A DNA stretch of 64,000 nucleotides from Prado023 sp963774745 (GTDB lineage Bacteria; Actinomycetota; Actinomycetes; S36-B12; CAIYMF01): positions 248,001 to 312,000 of the forward strand of contig CAVZGE010000006.1 of assembly GCA_963774745.1 (NCBI GenBank), in the 5' to 3' direction. Every line of letters begins with the position of its first letter. Position 1 is the first letter of the stretch. The position numbers were made by a program, and so were the translations under genes. This document shows, piece by piece, positions 8,754 to 17,237 of the stretch. A model generated the notes under the pieces. The model was not told where the DNA came from. It saw nothing but the letters and a program-made list of their open reading frames with translations, and did no database searches.

Positions 8754-8930
8754 GGTGGAGCCGATGCAACGGGGACCACTCGACGGTCACCTGGAAGTCG
8801 TCAAGGGTCAGCGCCACGCCCGTGACGCGGGCACCGACCGCGCCCCGCCTGCGAAGGCCGATGCCCTCCTGGGCGGGCGGCTGCGGATCTCGGCGTGCGG
8901 CCCGGTCCTCGACAGTGCGGGCTCTGATCG

Positions 8931-9941
8931 TCACCAGAGCTGCTGAACGATCTCTCGGGTGTCTCCATCGACGGTGAGCGTCGCGAGCGCTCCGTTGACC
9001 AGGGGGAGGTGTGGGGGGACGTGGCCGATCTCGAGGTCGAAGACGATCGGCAGTCCGAGGCGTCCGAGGGCATCGAGGACGGCCCCCTGCTGAGTCAGTC
9101 CCGGATGCTCTGGTGCGTTCGTCCTGCCGATCAGGATCGCTCGGGCGTGCTCGAACCATCCGGCAAGGCGTAGGCCGTGAAGGTTGCGGCAGATGGTGGC
9201 CGCTTCATCGCCGGCTGCCTCGAGGTACACGATCAGTCCGTCCTCGGCGTGCTGCCGGCCGAACGCAGCAACATCGCCATACGGCGTGCCAGCGAGATTG
9301 CAGATCGTCTCGATGCAGCCCCCGATGAGGCGTCCGCTGACGTGCACGCGGTCGGGGCCGTGCAGGGTCCACTGCCCGGAGTTGACTGGCTTCCACTGGG
9401 TTGCGTGGCTGTCCTCCGCGGAGTTCCACCAGTCGGCGACCAGGCCCGAGTCTCGTTGCCGGTGTGGGCCCGCGCCGGAGGCGATGTCGAGCCAGCTGAG
9501 CAATCCCTCCGGCACCGAGTAGGGGGTATCGGCGAGGTTGTCGCCGTGCAGGGTGCCCCACCCCAGGCGCGTCGTGATCGGCAGCAGGATCGTTGAGATA
9601 TCGGAGAACCCCACCAACCAGGTGGGCTCGGAGGCGGCCAGGGCGTCCCAATCCAGCAGGTCCACCAGGTCGATCGCGGTTTCCCCGCCCCAGGGCGGGA
9701 TCACGCACCGTATGGACGGATCGCTCAGCATGGCGGTGAGCTCGGCGGCGCGATCAGCTGCCGGCCCCGAGGTCACGCCGGCACCGTCCATCAAGTCGCC
9801 GACCACGACGTCGAACCCGTAGTCACGCAGCCACCTGATGCAGAAGTCGATCCGGTCGGCTTCCAGGCCCGCCACCCCGGCTGATGGGGAGGTCACGCCG
9901 ACGCGATCGCCTCGCCGGAGCGGAGCCGGGAACTGAAGCAT
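8931..9941 (-). CDS. S66 peptidase, LD-carboxypeptidase/MccF-like
   Basis: A 336-residue serine peptidase of family S66. The N-terminal half has LRRGDRVGVTSPSAGV and the nucleophile elbow WLVGFSDIS (Ser at about 117). The C-terminal half has LIVYLEAAGDEA and FDLEIGHVPPHLPL, supplying the Glu and His of the S66 triad. Members either trim muropeptide L,D bonds for cell-wall recycling or cleave microcin C-type aminoacyl nucleotides (MccF). Sequence alone does not separate the two roles. ATG 9941 opens the protein directly with MLQFPAPLRRGD. Confidence 0.88.
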   Translation of the reverse strand: MLQFPAPLRRGDRVGVTSPSAGVAGLEADRIDFCIRWLRDYGFDVVVGDLMDGAGVTSGPAADRAAELTAMLSDPSIRCVIPPWGGETAIDLVDLLDWDALAASEPTWLVGFSDISTILLPITTRLGWGTLHGDNLADTPYSVPEGLLSWLDIASGAGPHRQRDSGLVADWWNSAEDSHATQWKPVNSGQWTLHGPDRVHVSGRLIGGCIETICNLAGTPYGDVAAFGRQHAEDGLIVYLEAAGDEAATICRNLHGLRLAGWFEHARAILIGRTNAPEHPGLTQQGAVLDALGRLGLPIVFDLEIGHVPPHLPLVNGALATLTVDGDTREIVQQLW

Positions 9942-10531
9942 GCCTCGTATCGTGCCAGCGTCGTCAGGACCCGCGCCAGACTTCCGCCTGGCGTCCTCTG
10001 GCTGGGGAGGGCAGCCCGCCCCTCGGGACGCTCCGCATCATGATCGTGTGCTGACGGCGTCGAGGTCATCGGGCCTCAGCAGCAGTGGCCCTGGTCAGTG
10101 CCACGTCGCGCGGTGTGCGACCCCGACCGCTTGGAGCCACGGTGGGTCAGGCGGACCGTCTTGTCACCCGGGAGGTGACACGCTCCCTGGGAGTGGGCGC
10201 GGCCGGGCGGGTTGGTTGAACGCGGCGGGGTCGCGGTCGGCGCCCTGGTCATCGCTCCAGGCCGGATCAACTGACAGCGGATCGACGGGTCCGAGTCCAC
10301 GAGCCGGTTGAGGAGGTCCAGGGACCGAGTGGCTCTGCAGCGCTTACGCGTCCATGAACGGATCTGCAGGGAACCGCCCGGAATCATCCCAATCGCCTGC
10401 AGGTACAGCGGGCAGCATCACCGGTGGTCGACATCCGCCCCTCGAGAAGGAGCACCCAGCGTGCGAATCCACCGGGTCGCCACAACCGTGCCCACGTCCG
10501 TCCAGTCGACAACGGTCCAGGAGGATTGACC
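9942..10531. other. 590-nt gap with a paired GTSAC element
   Basis: No convincing coding sequence. At 10163-10179 is an inverted GTSAC pair (GTCACCCGGGAGGTGAC, 12-nt period), like the boxes in the ten recurrent promoters. However, no TANNNT box lies at the expected 28-32 nt in either direction. AGGAGG at 10519-10524 is the ribosome binding site of the next gene. Nothing else stands out. Confidence 0.45.
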
Positions 10532-11467
10532 ATGTCCGTGCGGATGGTGCCCCGACGCAGCCCCGCCTCGATCCGTGGCATCCGCTGGACGCGGCACGCC
10601 ATGCAGACCGCAGTCGCGGTGTTCATCGTCCACACGGTCTGGGCCAAGGCCACCGGCGCGCCCGGCGCCCCCTCCGGGGAAGCGTTCTGCCCCTTCGGGG
10701 GCTTCGAGACGCTCTTCACCTGGGTGACGACCGGCCGCACGGTGTCCCACGTCCACACCGCGAACCTCGTGCTGGCCGGCGCGGTCCTGCTGCTGACGCT
10801 GGCGGCCCGCGGAGCGTTCTGCGGGTGGCTCTGCCCCCTCGGCGCGATCCAGGAAGCGGTGCACGGCGTCGGGGACGCGATTGCCAACCGTGTCCCCCCA
10901 CTGCGCCGCGCCCGCCGACGGATCTCGGCCGACGCCACGTGGCTGGCCCGGGCCGACCACGTCGCCCGCCACGGACGCTACCTGGTCCTTGCGTGGGCCG
11001 TGGGCGGGGCTGCGGTCACCGGCGTGATGGTCTTCCGCGAGTACGACCCGTGGAGCGCACTGCTGTCCGTGGTGGAGTTCGAGGTGACCACCGCATTCGT
11101 CGTCCTCGTCGCCATGCTCGTGATGGCCTTGGTGGTGGAGCGCCCCTTCTGTCGGTACGCGTGTCCCCTGGGAGCCGTCATCGGCATCGTCGGCAAGGCG
11201 AGCCCAGTCGCCGTCCAACGCGACGCCTCGGCCTGCCTGGGCTGCGACCTCTGCAACCGTGCCTGTCCCATGGGGCTGGAGGTCAACTCCGTCACCCGTG
11301 TCACCGATGCGCAGTGCATCGGCTGCCTGGAGTGCGTCGCCGCCTGTCCGAGCCGTGACGCGCTCGCGGTCACAGTGTCCTTGCCCTTCCCGGCCACGCG
11401 AGCAGGTGCACCGACCCTCGGTGAGGACCTCATCCCGAGCGACACCCCGGAAGGGGCCCTGCGATGA
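10532..11467 (+). CDS. NapH/NosR-like 4Fe-4S membrane protein
   Basis: A 311-residue membrane protein with several helices and four cysteine clusters. FCPFGGFETL (about residue 52) and FCGWLCPLGA (about 96) lie at helix ends, and FCRYACPLGA (about 206) near the fourth helix. Two ferredoxin-type motifs follow: CLGCDLCNRACP and CIGCLECVAACP. This is the layout of NapH/NosR/YccM-type electron-transfer proteins, which pass electrons between the membrane quinone pool and periplasmic or membrane enzymes. ATG 10532 is set by AGGAGG at 10519. The downstream gene overlaps by four bases. No nitrate or nitrous oxide reductase is present, so the electron acceptor is unknown. Confidence 0.85.
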   Translation: MSVRMVPRRSPASIRGIRWTRHAMQTAVAVFIVHTVWAKATGAPGAPSGEAFCPFGGFETLFTWVTTGRTVSHVHTANLVLAGAVLLLTLAARGAFCGWLCPLGAIQEAVHGVGDAIANRVPPLRRARRRISADATWLARADHVARHGRYLVLAWAVGGAAVTGVMVFREYDPWSALLSVVEFEVTTAFVVLVAMLVMALVVERPFCRYACPLGAVIGIVGKASPVAVQRDASACLGCDLCNRACPMGLEVNSVTRVTDAQCIGCLECVAACPSRDALAVTVSLPFPATRAGAPTLGEDLIPSDTPEGALR

Positions 11468-11949
11468 GCCAGCAGAAGACCGCTGAGATCCCGATGCTGC
11501 GTATCCCGCGCAGCGCCCAGCCCGCGCCGACGACGCCGCGGCTGCGCAGCGCGCAGATCCCGGTCTGGGCCTACGTCCTGGTCATGATCGCCGTCTTCTC
11601 CGGGAGCATCCTCGTGGCCAGGGACCTTGGCTGGTTCGCCACGACCGGTCGGGGCGCGTCGCTCGGTGCCGCTGAGGTGCCCGGATCCAACGCCGCGTCC
11701 GGCACCGAGTCAGGGGAGCATGTGGCGCCTGGGGCGGGCGCCGCCCCGGAAGACGTCAAGGGATGGATGACCCTCCAGCAGGTGCTCGACGCCTTCCCTG
11801 TGACAAAGGCTGCGCTCTATGAGCAGTTCGGTATCCCGGCGGACACGGGCACCGACACCACCCTCTCGGGCCTCAAGGAGGTGGGGGGCCTCAGCGGATT
11901 CGACATCCCGGCCCTGCGCACCTGGCTCGGGGAGCAGGCCGCCGGATAG
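11464..11949 (+). CDS. Small membrane partner of the 4Fe-4S protein
   Basis: A 161-residue protein. It has a single transmembrane helix (WAYVLVMIAVFSGSILVA, residues about 39-57), a low-complexity Gly/Ala/Ser linker, and a C-terminal helical domain starting WMTLQQVLDAFPVTKAALYE. This terminal module resembles the small helical domain that follows 4Fe-4S membrane proteins in some redox operons, where it may be fused to the partner (recalled, not checked). The ATGA overlap with the previous stop signals coupled translation and a complex of the two proteins. Function is otherwise unknown. Confidence 0.65.
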   Translation: MSQQKTAEIPMLRIPRSAQPAPTTPRLRSAQIPVWAYVLVMIAVFSGSILVARDLGWFATTGRGASLGAAEVPGSNAASGTESGEHVAPGAGAAPEDVKGWMTLQQVLDAFPVTKAALYEQFGIPADTGTDTTLSGLKEVGGLSGFDIPALRTWLGEQAAG

Positions 11950-12058
11950 GCGGATCGAGTCCCTCGCGTGTCGTGGATGCCAACACGGCGAGCCCGGCAG
12001 TGGCTCCGCTCACGCAGTTGACGGTGGTCACGTTCGGCCCGCAGGGCGTGGTTGCCGC

Positions 12059-12089
12059 GTCACCCACCCGTGTCACCCCGCCGCGTCAC
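12059..12089. promoter_or_regulatory. Triple GTCAC box upstream of the Vps62-like gene
   Basis: GTCAC occurs at 12059, 12072 and 12085, an exact 13-nt period, each followed by CCC or CC. The boxes point away from the gene at 12170. No TANNNT box is found at the usual spacing on the minus strand; only CACCGT occurs there. It may be a variant or remote activator site. Confidence 0.4.
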
Positions 12090-12169
12090 CCTCCCTGCCG
12101 CTGCGGTGTGAGTCGGGCGACAGTTGCCCCAAGATCACCGCTTTGGGCCCGTAACGAGGAGGATGCCTG

Positions 12170-14138
12170 GTGTTTGCGATCTCCGACCAGCTTGGTGGGC
12201 CCGGGAAGGTGGAGGACGCGGGTCCTCGCGGCGTCAGGCAGGGGCGGGTCGGGCGCGCACGGCGAGTGGGTGCGCTGGTCCTACTCGTCGGGTTGGTCGC
12301 GATGCTCCTGGGGGCCGCGCTGCCTGTGGGTGCGGCTGCGGCGGCCACCGACCCGCTGACTGAGCTGGCCGCCAAGTACGCCCCGATCGTCGTGGTGCGG
12401 GACCAGGCGGAGCCGTGCGGGGACGGTGAGCCGTACCTTCCCACGCCTGTCACCACGGTCCTGGACAACCCGGAGGTCATCCTGCGCGGACCCGACGGCG
12501 AGCAGGTCAGCGGACCCTCGGCGGCCGACCTCGTGGGCAAGGGCGACGGGTGGTACCTGGACTACCCGGGCAACCCCCTGGACCCGGGCTGCACCTACGA
12601 CCAGTGGTTCCGCGCTGCGTCCGCGGGGGTGCAGCCCACCCTGTACGCCCGACTGGCCACCGACCCGGAGCACCCGGGCAAGGTGGCGTTGCAGTACTGG
12701 TTCTTCTACACGTTCAACGACTGGAACGACAAGCACGAGGGTGACTGGGAGATGGTGCAGGTCGTCCTCCCGGCAGCCTCCGCCGAAGAGGCCCTCGGCG
12801 TCACCCCCGAGAGCGTTGCCTTCGCCCAGCACGAGGGGTCCCAGGTCTCACCGTGGGACGGGGGCGGGCTCATCAAGGTCGGGGATCGCCCCGTGGTCTA
12901 CCCCGGTCAGGGCTCGCACGCGGCCTACTACACGCAGGCCACCTGGTTCGGCAAGAGCGCGGCTGCCGGGTTCGGGTGCGACAACACAACCGCCCCGGGG
13001 TTGGAGGTCCAGCCCCAGATCGAGGTGATCCCGCCGGGCGCACCACCGACGACGGGGCCGTTCGCGTGGGTCTCCTACACCGGGCGCTGGGGTGAGAAGG
13101 CGCCGTCGTTCAACAACGGGCCGACCGGCCCGGTGACCAAGACGCAGTGGGCCAGCCCGATCACCTGGCAGGAGGAGGAGGGACGCACCTCGGCGGTATC
13201 CCTGCCGCCTGCCCCGGGCCCGGCGCTGCGAGGGTTCTGCGACCTGACCGCCAACGGGTCGCTGCTCTTCATCGACCTGCTCAACAAGCCCGCGGTGGTC
13301 GTAGGCGCACTGCTGGCGCTGCTGCTGGCGGCCCTCGTGGCGGTCCGCCGGACGACCTGGCGCCACGCCGGCTCCGAGCACCCCGACCGAACCCGTCGGG
13401 CTGGCCAGATCGTGACCGCAGCCTTCGGGTGGGCGCGCCGCAATTTCCGGGCCGTGGTGGCCATCTGCGCGGTGTTCTTCGGGGTCCTCATCGGATCGAC
13501 CATGATCCGCGGGCTGCTGCTGGCTCCGCGGCCCAGCACCGACATCACCGACGTCTATGGCGCGACGGGGCGTTGGCTGGCGCAACTGGGCCTACTGGTG
13601 CTCGCGGTGGTGGTCGATCCCACTCATCGGGTGGGTGGCGGCAAGCGTGATCGCTCTGGTCCGCGACGATTCCCAGGGACGCCCGCTCAGCCCCCGGGCG
13701 GCGTTGGGGGCCGGTTGGCGCCAGCGTTCGGCGATCCTGACCGCGCTGGCTCTCCTGGTGGTGACCTCGCTGATGTCCGCCTCGCTGGTCCTGCTGCCGG
13801 TGGCCGGGTGGCTGGTGGCCCGGTGGGCGGTGGCCCCGGTGGCCGCAGTCGTCGAGGACCTGCCCGTGCGGGCAGCGTTCCGGCGCAGCGCCGAGCTCAC
13901 CTCGGGGCATCGGTGGCGCGCCCTCGCAGTGCAGGTGCTGCTGCTGTCCATCGGACTGGCGCTGGCCGGGCTTGTGGGGGCGCTGCTGCTGCTGGTCACG
14001 TCCTGGCCCTTCTGGGCCATCGGCCTGATCAGCGTGTCGTTGCTGGCGTTGCTGCTCCCCGTGGCCTTCGTCGGCACGTCGCTGCACTACTACGACCTGC
14101 GCGGCAGGGCGGGGCAGTTGCAGGCGGCCGACGCCTGA
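12170..14138 (+). CDS. Vps62-like secreted/membrane protein with an apparent frameshift
   Basis: It starts at GTG 12170 behind GAGGAGG. The first frame codes a signal-like helix (residues about 30-60), then a Vps62-related domain: LAAKYAPIVVVRDQ, LQYWFFYTFNDWNDKHEGDWEMVQ, and VVYPGQGSHAAYY. Membrane helices follow at about 365-385 and 420-445. Near 13610-13620 (around GCGGTGGTGGTCGATCCC) the reading frame stops making sense. Good membrane protein continues one frame over (IPLIGWVAASVIALV to the stop at 14138), with helices matching the first part. A single extra base would explain this, either as a real mutation or a sequence error. Read through in the original frame, the ORF would run to 14239 with low-quality sequence. 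Cellular role is unknown. Confidence 0.7.
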
Positions 14139-14156
14139 CACTCGCGCACGCAGACG

Positions 14157-15875
14157 TCAGCGACGGGCTTCCTCGATGTGTTCTGGCGCTGCCCACTGGG
14201 ATGGGTGGGCTGCTTCGTAGGCCTCGATCGCCGACCTGATGGTCGGGTAGAAGCGGTCAGGGGTGAGCACCGAGGACAGGTCGAAGCGGTCGATCTCCTC
14301 GCGCACGTGGGTCTTCATCTCGGCGAAGACCAGCACCACTCCCTGGCGGTCGAGCGCGGGAACGAGCTCCTGGAGCATGTCGCAGGCGGTGGTGTCCACG
14401 TCGGTCATCGGCTCCGCGGCGACCACGATCCAGGCGGGCCGCGTCGCGGCCGCCGCGAGCGTGGTCACCTCCTGCCGGAAGGTGCCGGCGTTGGCGAAGA
14501 TCAGCGGCGCGTCGAAGCGGTACACCGGGCACCCGGGCAGGACCTTGGCGGTCGGCTCCACGGTGAGGTCGTGCATTCCGGGCAGCCCCTCGACCTGGCC
14601 GAGCTGCGCCCGGTAGGGCCGCCACGCCCGGCGGAACACGTTGGCCACCGACAGCCCCACTGCCAGCAGGATGCCGGGCAGCACGCCGAACAGGGTCACG
14701 CCGAGGAAGGCGGTGAGAGCCACAGCGAAGTCGGTCCGGCGCTGGTGGTACAGCCGCACGGTCCCTGGGACGTCAGCCAGCGTGACCGAGGCGGCGATCA
14801 CGACCGCGGCCAGGGTCGGCTGGGGGAGGTCGGCGAACAGCCCGGGCAGGGCGATGAGCATCAGCGCGATCACCAGCGCCCCGACCAGGCCGGTCACCTG
14901 GGATCGCGATCCCGCGCTCTCGGCCACCGCGGTCCGCGAGCTGCTCGTGCTCACCGGGAACCCCTGGAACAGGCCCGCGCCGATGTTCGACACCCCGATG
15001 GCGATCATCTCCCGGTTGCCGTCGACGCGCTGCCCGTGCCGCTCCGCGAATGAGGTGGACACTGAGATCGTGTCCCCGAGGGCCACCAGGGCCACTCCCA
15101 GGGCGCCGGCCAGGATCGCCAGCGCGTCACCGATCCCGACGGCGGGGATGGTGAACGACGGCAGGCCCTGCGGGAGCTCCCCGATGAGCTTCACGCCCCG
15201 GTCGCCGAGGTCCAGGGCGATGCTCAGCCCGATGGCCGCGACCACGGCCACGAGCACGGCCGGCACCTTGGGCAGCAGCCGCATCAGCACCAGGATCAGG
15301 AGCAGTGAGAACAGGCCGATGGCGGCTGACGCCGGGACCACCTCACCGTCGGCGATCCCGGTGACGACGCCCTTGACCTCGCCCAGGAAGTTGTCCGCGT
15401 CGATCGAGAAGCCCAGCAGCTTGGGCAGCTGGCCCACGAGGATGGTCAGCGCCAGGCCGTTCATGTAGCCCAGGATCGTGGGCTTGGACAGCAGGTCGGC
15501 GACGAATCCGAGGTTGCCCGCCCCGGCGGCGATCATGATCGCGCCGGTGGCCACGGCCAGCGCCGAGGCGACCAGGATCGCCTGCCCCGGGTCCCCGTCG
15601 GCGGCCACCAGGGGGATGATCACCGCCGCGATCATCGGCCCCAGCGCGGAGTCCGGGCCCAGCACCAGGATGCGCGACGGCCCGGCCAGGGCGTACCCGA
15701 TCAGGCACAGGATCGAGGTGTACAGGCCGGTGACTGCGGGCAGTCCCGCGAGCTCGGCGTAGGCCATACCCTGAGGCACCAGCAAGGAGGACAGCACCAG
15801 TCCGGCCACCGCGTCCCGACCCAGCCAGGACCTCTGGTAGCCGTGCAGGGTCGGTGCCACCGTGAGTGTGTCCAT
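14157..15875 (-). CDS. SulP-family anion transporter with STAS domain
   Basis: A 572-residue SulP (SLC26) transporter. ATG 15875 follows AAGGAGGT. The membrane domain (residues about 15-430) has the family's early motif SSLLVPQGMAYAELAGLPAVTGLY and later GFPVSTSSSRTAVAESAGSRSQ. The C-terminal STAS domain (about 445-560) includes PVYRFDAPLIFANAGTF and DVDTTACDML, the loop that is phosphorylated in anti-sigma antagonists. SulP proteins carry sulfate, bicarbonate or dicarboxylates; the substrate cannot be told here. The C-terminus converges on the Vps62-like gene with an 18-nt gap. Confidence 0.93.
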   Translation of the reverse strand: MDTLTVAPTLHGYQRSWLGRDAVAGLVLSSLLVPQGMAYAELAGLPAVTGLYTSILCLIGYALAGPSRILVLGPDSALGPMIAAVIIPLVAADGDPGQAILVASALAVATGAIMIAAGAGNLGFVADLLSKPTILGYMNGLALTILVGQLPKLLGFSIDADNFLGEVKGVVTGIADGEVVPASAAIGLFSLLLILVLMRLLPKVPAVLVAVVAAIGLSIALDLGDRGVKLIGELPQGLPSFTIPAVGIGDALAILAGALGVALVALGDTISVSTSFAERHGQRVDGNREMIAIGVSNIGAGLFQGFPVSTSSSRTAVAESAGSRSQVTGLVGALVIALMLIALPGLFADLPQPTLAAVVIAASVTLADVPGTVRLYHQRRTDFAVALTAFLGVTLFGVLPGILLAVGLSVANVFRRAWRPYRAQLGQVEGLPGMHDLTVEPTAKVLPGCPVYRFDAPLIFANAGTFRQEVTTLAAAATRPAWIVVAAEPMTDVDTTACDMLQELVPALDRQGVVLVFAEMKTHVREEIDRFDLSSVLTPDRFYPTIRSAIEAYEAAHPSQWAAPEHIEEARR

Positions 15876-15898
15876 CCGGGACCTCCTTCGTCGCGCGG

Positions 15899-15950
15899 AC
15901 GTTAGGGCATAGCCGCAGCCGGGGTCGGCAGAGGTCACCCCGGGGGTGAC
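15899..15950 (-). promoter_or_regulatory. GTSAC-box promoter of the SulP gene
   Basis: On the minus strand: GTCACCCCCGGGGTGAC (inverted pair, plus positions 15950-15934), 29 nt, then TAACGT (15904-15899). Total length is 52 nt. The same 17-mer occurs at the KefB-like promoter (33465-33481). Confidence 0.68.
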
Positions 15951-16046
15951 GGCCGCCGGACCACAGCCCGAGATCCCCGGGGCGGGGATCACCGACCTGG
16001 GCCAGCGGGTCACCGCTGTCGAGGAGGCGGTCCTGAACCCGGCGGG

Positions 16047-16098
16047 GTGACAGTGGGGGTGACAATCGCCGTCGGCTCCGGCGTGTCCGCTTTAGCGT
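16047..16098 (+). promoter_or_regulatory. GTSAC-box promoter of the potassium channel gene
   Basis: GGGGTGAC copies have GTGAC at 16047 and 16059 (12 nt), then 29 nt, then TAGCGT at 16093-16098. Total length is 52 nt. The ATG at 16105 falls where transcription should begin, so the transcript is probably leaderless. Confidence 0.7.
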
Positions 16099-16104
16099 GC
16101 CCGC

Positions 16105-16644
16105 ATGTCCTCCTCCTTGGCGCTGCCCTCTGCTCGCGACAGCCTGGTCCTTGTGCTGCGGCCGTTGGCCATCGTCGCCGGGGTCCTGCTGCTCTACGCC
16201 CTCACGCCGGTGAACGCCGGACCGGCGGCGGTCGCTGCCGTGCTGAGTTCGTTGGCGAGCATCGGCCTGCTGCTGTGGATCGTCGTTCGGCAGACCCGTC
16301 GCATTGCTCGCCACGCAGAGCCGGCTGCGGCCGCGGTCGAGGCGCTGGCGCTGCTCGGGACACTGTTCGTCCTGTCCTTCTCGATGACCTACGTCGCGCT
16401 GTCCGCGAGCGATCCGGCCTCCTTCAGCCAACCGGTCGACAAGGTCGCGGCGATCTACTTCTCCATGACGATCATGAGCACGGTCGGCTTCGGGGACATC
16501 GTCGCGGTCAGCGACATCGCCCGGATGACGGTGGTTGTCCACATGATCGCCAACTTGGTCCTGATCGCCCTCGTGGTGCGGATCATCACGGGAGTGGCCC
16601 GTTGGGCGCGCACCCAACGTCCCCCGGCTGATGCCGCAACCTGA
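16105..16644 (+). CDS. Potassium channel, two-TM pore type
   Basis: A 179-residue protein. Two helices open it (residues about 15-35 and 42-62). A KcsA-like pore unit follows: outer helix around 78-98, pore helix AAIYFSMTIMS, selectivity filter TVGFGDI (residues 126-132; GFG in place of the common GYG), and inner helix VVHMIANLVLIALVVRII. GFG filters occur in known potassium channels. No cytoplasmic RCK or cyclic-nucleotide domain is present, so gating is not obvious. The next gene begins 60 nt downstream and is probably cotranscribed. Confidence 0.88.
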   Translation: MSSSLALPSARDSLVLVLRPLAIVAGVLLLYALTPVNAGPAAVAAVLSSLASIGLLLWIVVRQTRRIARHAEPAAAAVEALALLGTLFVLSFSMTYVALSASDPASFSQPVDKVAAIYFSMTIMSTVGFGDIVAVSDIARMTVVVHMIANLVLIALVVRIITGVARWARTQRPPADAAT

Positions 16645-16703
16645 GGACACCCCCGGCGCCGGTTGAGGCAACCGGGACACCCACCCATCTCCCGAGGAGC
16701 CCC

Positions 16704-17237
16704 ATGTCCACCCTTCCCGAGACCGACCCGCCGCTCATCACGGGCGACGACGAGGCGTCCGTGCACCGCAGGGCGCTGGCCCGGGAGTTCTTCGCCAGCG
16801 CGCTCTATGTGGCTCTTGTGCTGCTCGCGGCGCTCGTCGCCCTGCCCCGTGACCGGCTGCCCACCGACCACGCGGTGATGGCCACCCTGTTCGGCACGGC
16901 CCTGGGCCTGGTGTTGGCACACTTCGTGGCGTTCCGGTTCGCTGCGCACTTCACCGCGGAGGCCGGTCGTGCCGAGACACCGCTGATCCAGGAGGCAGTT
17001 GCGGGCCTGGCCGGGGGCTTGCTGGTGGCGATCATCGCAGGCATCCCGTACGTGGTCTTCGACGGCGACGACGCCCTGCTCGGCAGCCTCATCGCCCTGG
17101 CGACTCTGCCGGCCATCATGGGTGGGGCGATCGCCCGCCTACGGGGCCGGTCCCGGACCCAGAGCCTGGCAGCGGCCGGCCTCGCCCTCATTGCCGCGAT
17201 GGTGGTCGTCTATGTCAAGGACTTCCTCGGCCACTAG
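16704..17237 (+). CDS. Multi-spanning membrane protein, unknown function
   Basis: A 177-residue protein with an acidic N-terminus and about five hydrophobic segments (residues about 33-48, 60-82, 94-112, 118-136, 155-172). ATG 16704 follows GAGGAG. I do not recognise the family. It sits directly after the potassium channel and shares its strand, so it may be a small accessory membrane protein. Its stop TAG (17235-17237) overlaps the stop of the convergent acyltransferase gene in the tetranucleotide CTAG. Confidence 0.65.
   Translation: MSTLPETDPPLITGDDEASVHRRALAREFFASALYVALVLLAALVALPRDRLPTDHAVMATLFGTALGLVLAHFVAFRFAAHFTAEAGRAETPLIQEAVAGLAGGLLVAIIAGIPYVVFDGDDALLGSLIALATLPAIMGGAIARLRGRSRTQSLAAAGLALIAAMVVVYVKDFLGH

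Noticed and set aside
13610..13620. Programmed frameshift in the Vps62-like gene
   Set aside because: No slippery heptamer or downstream structure was recognised; mutation or sequence error is simpler.
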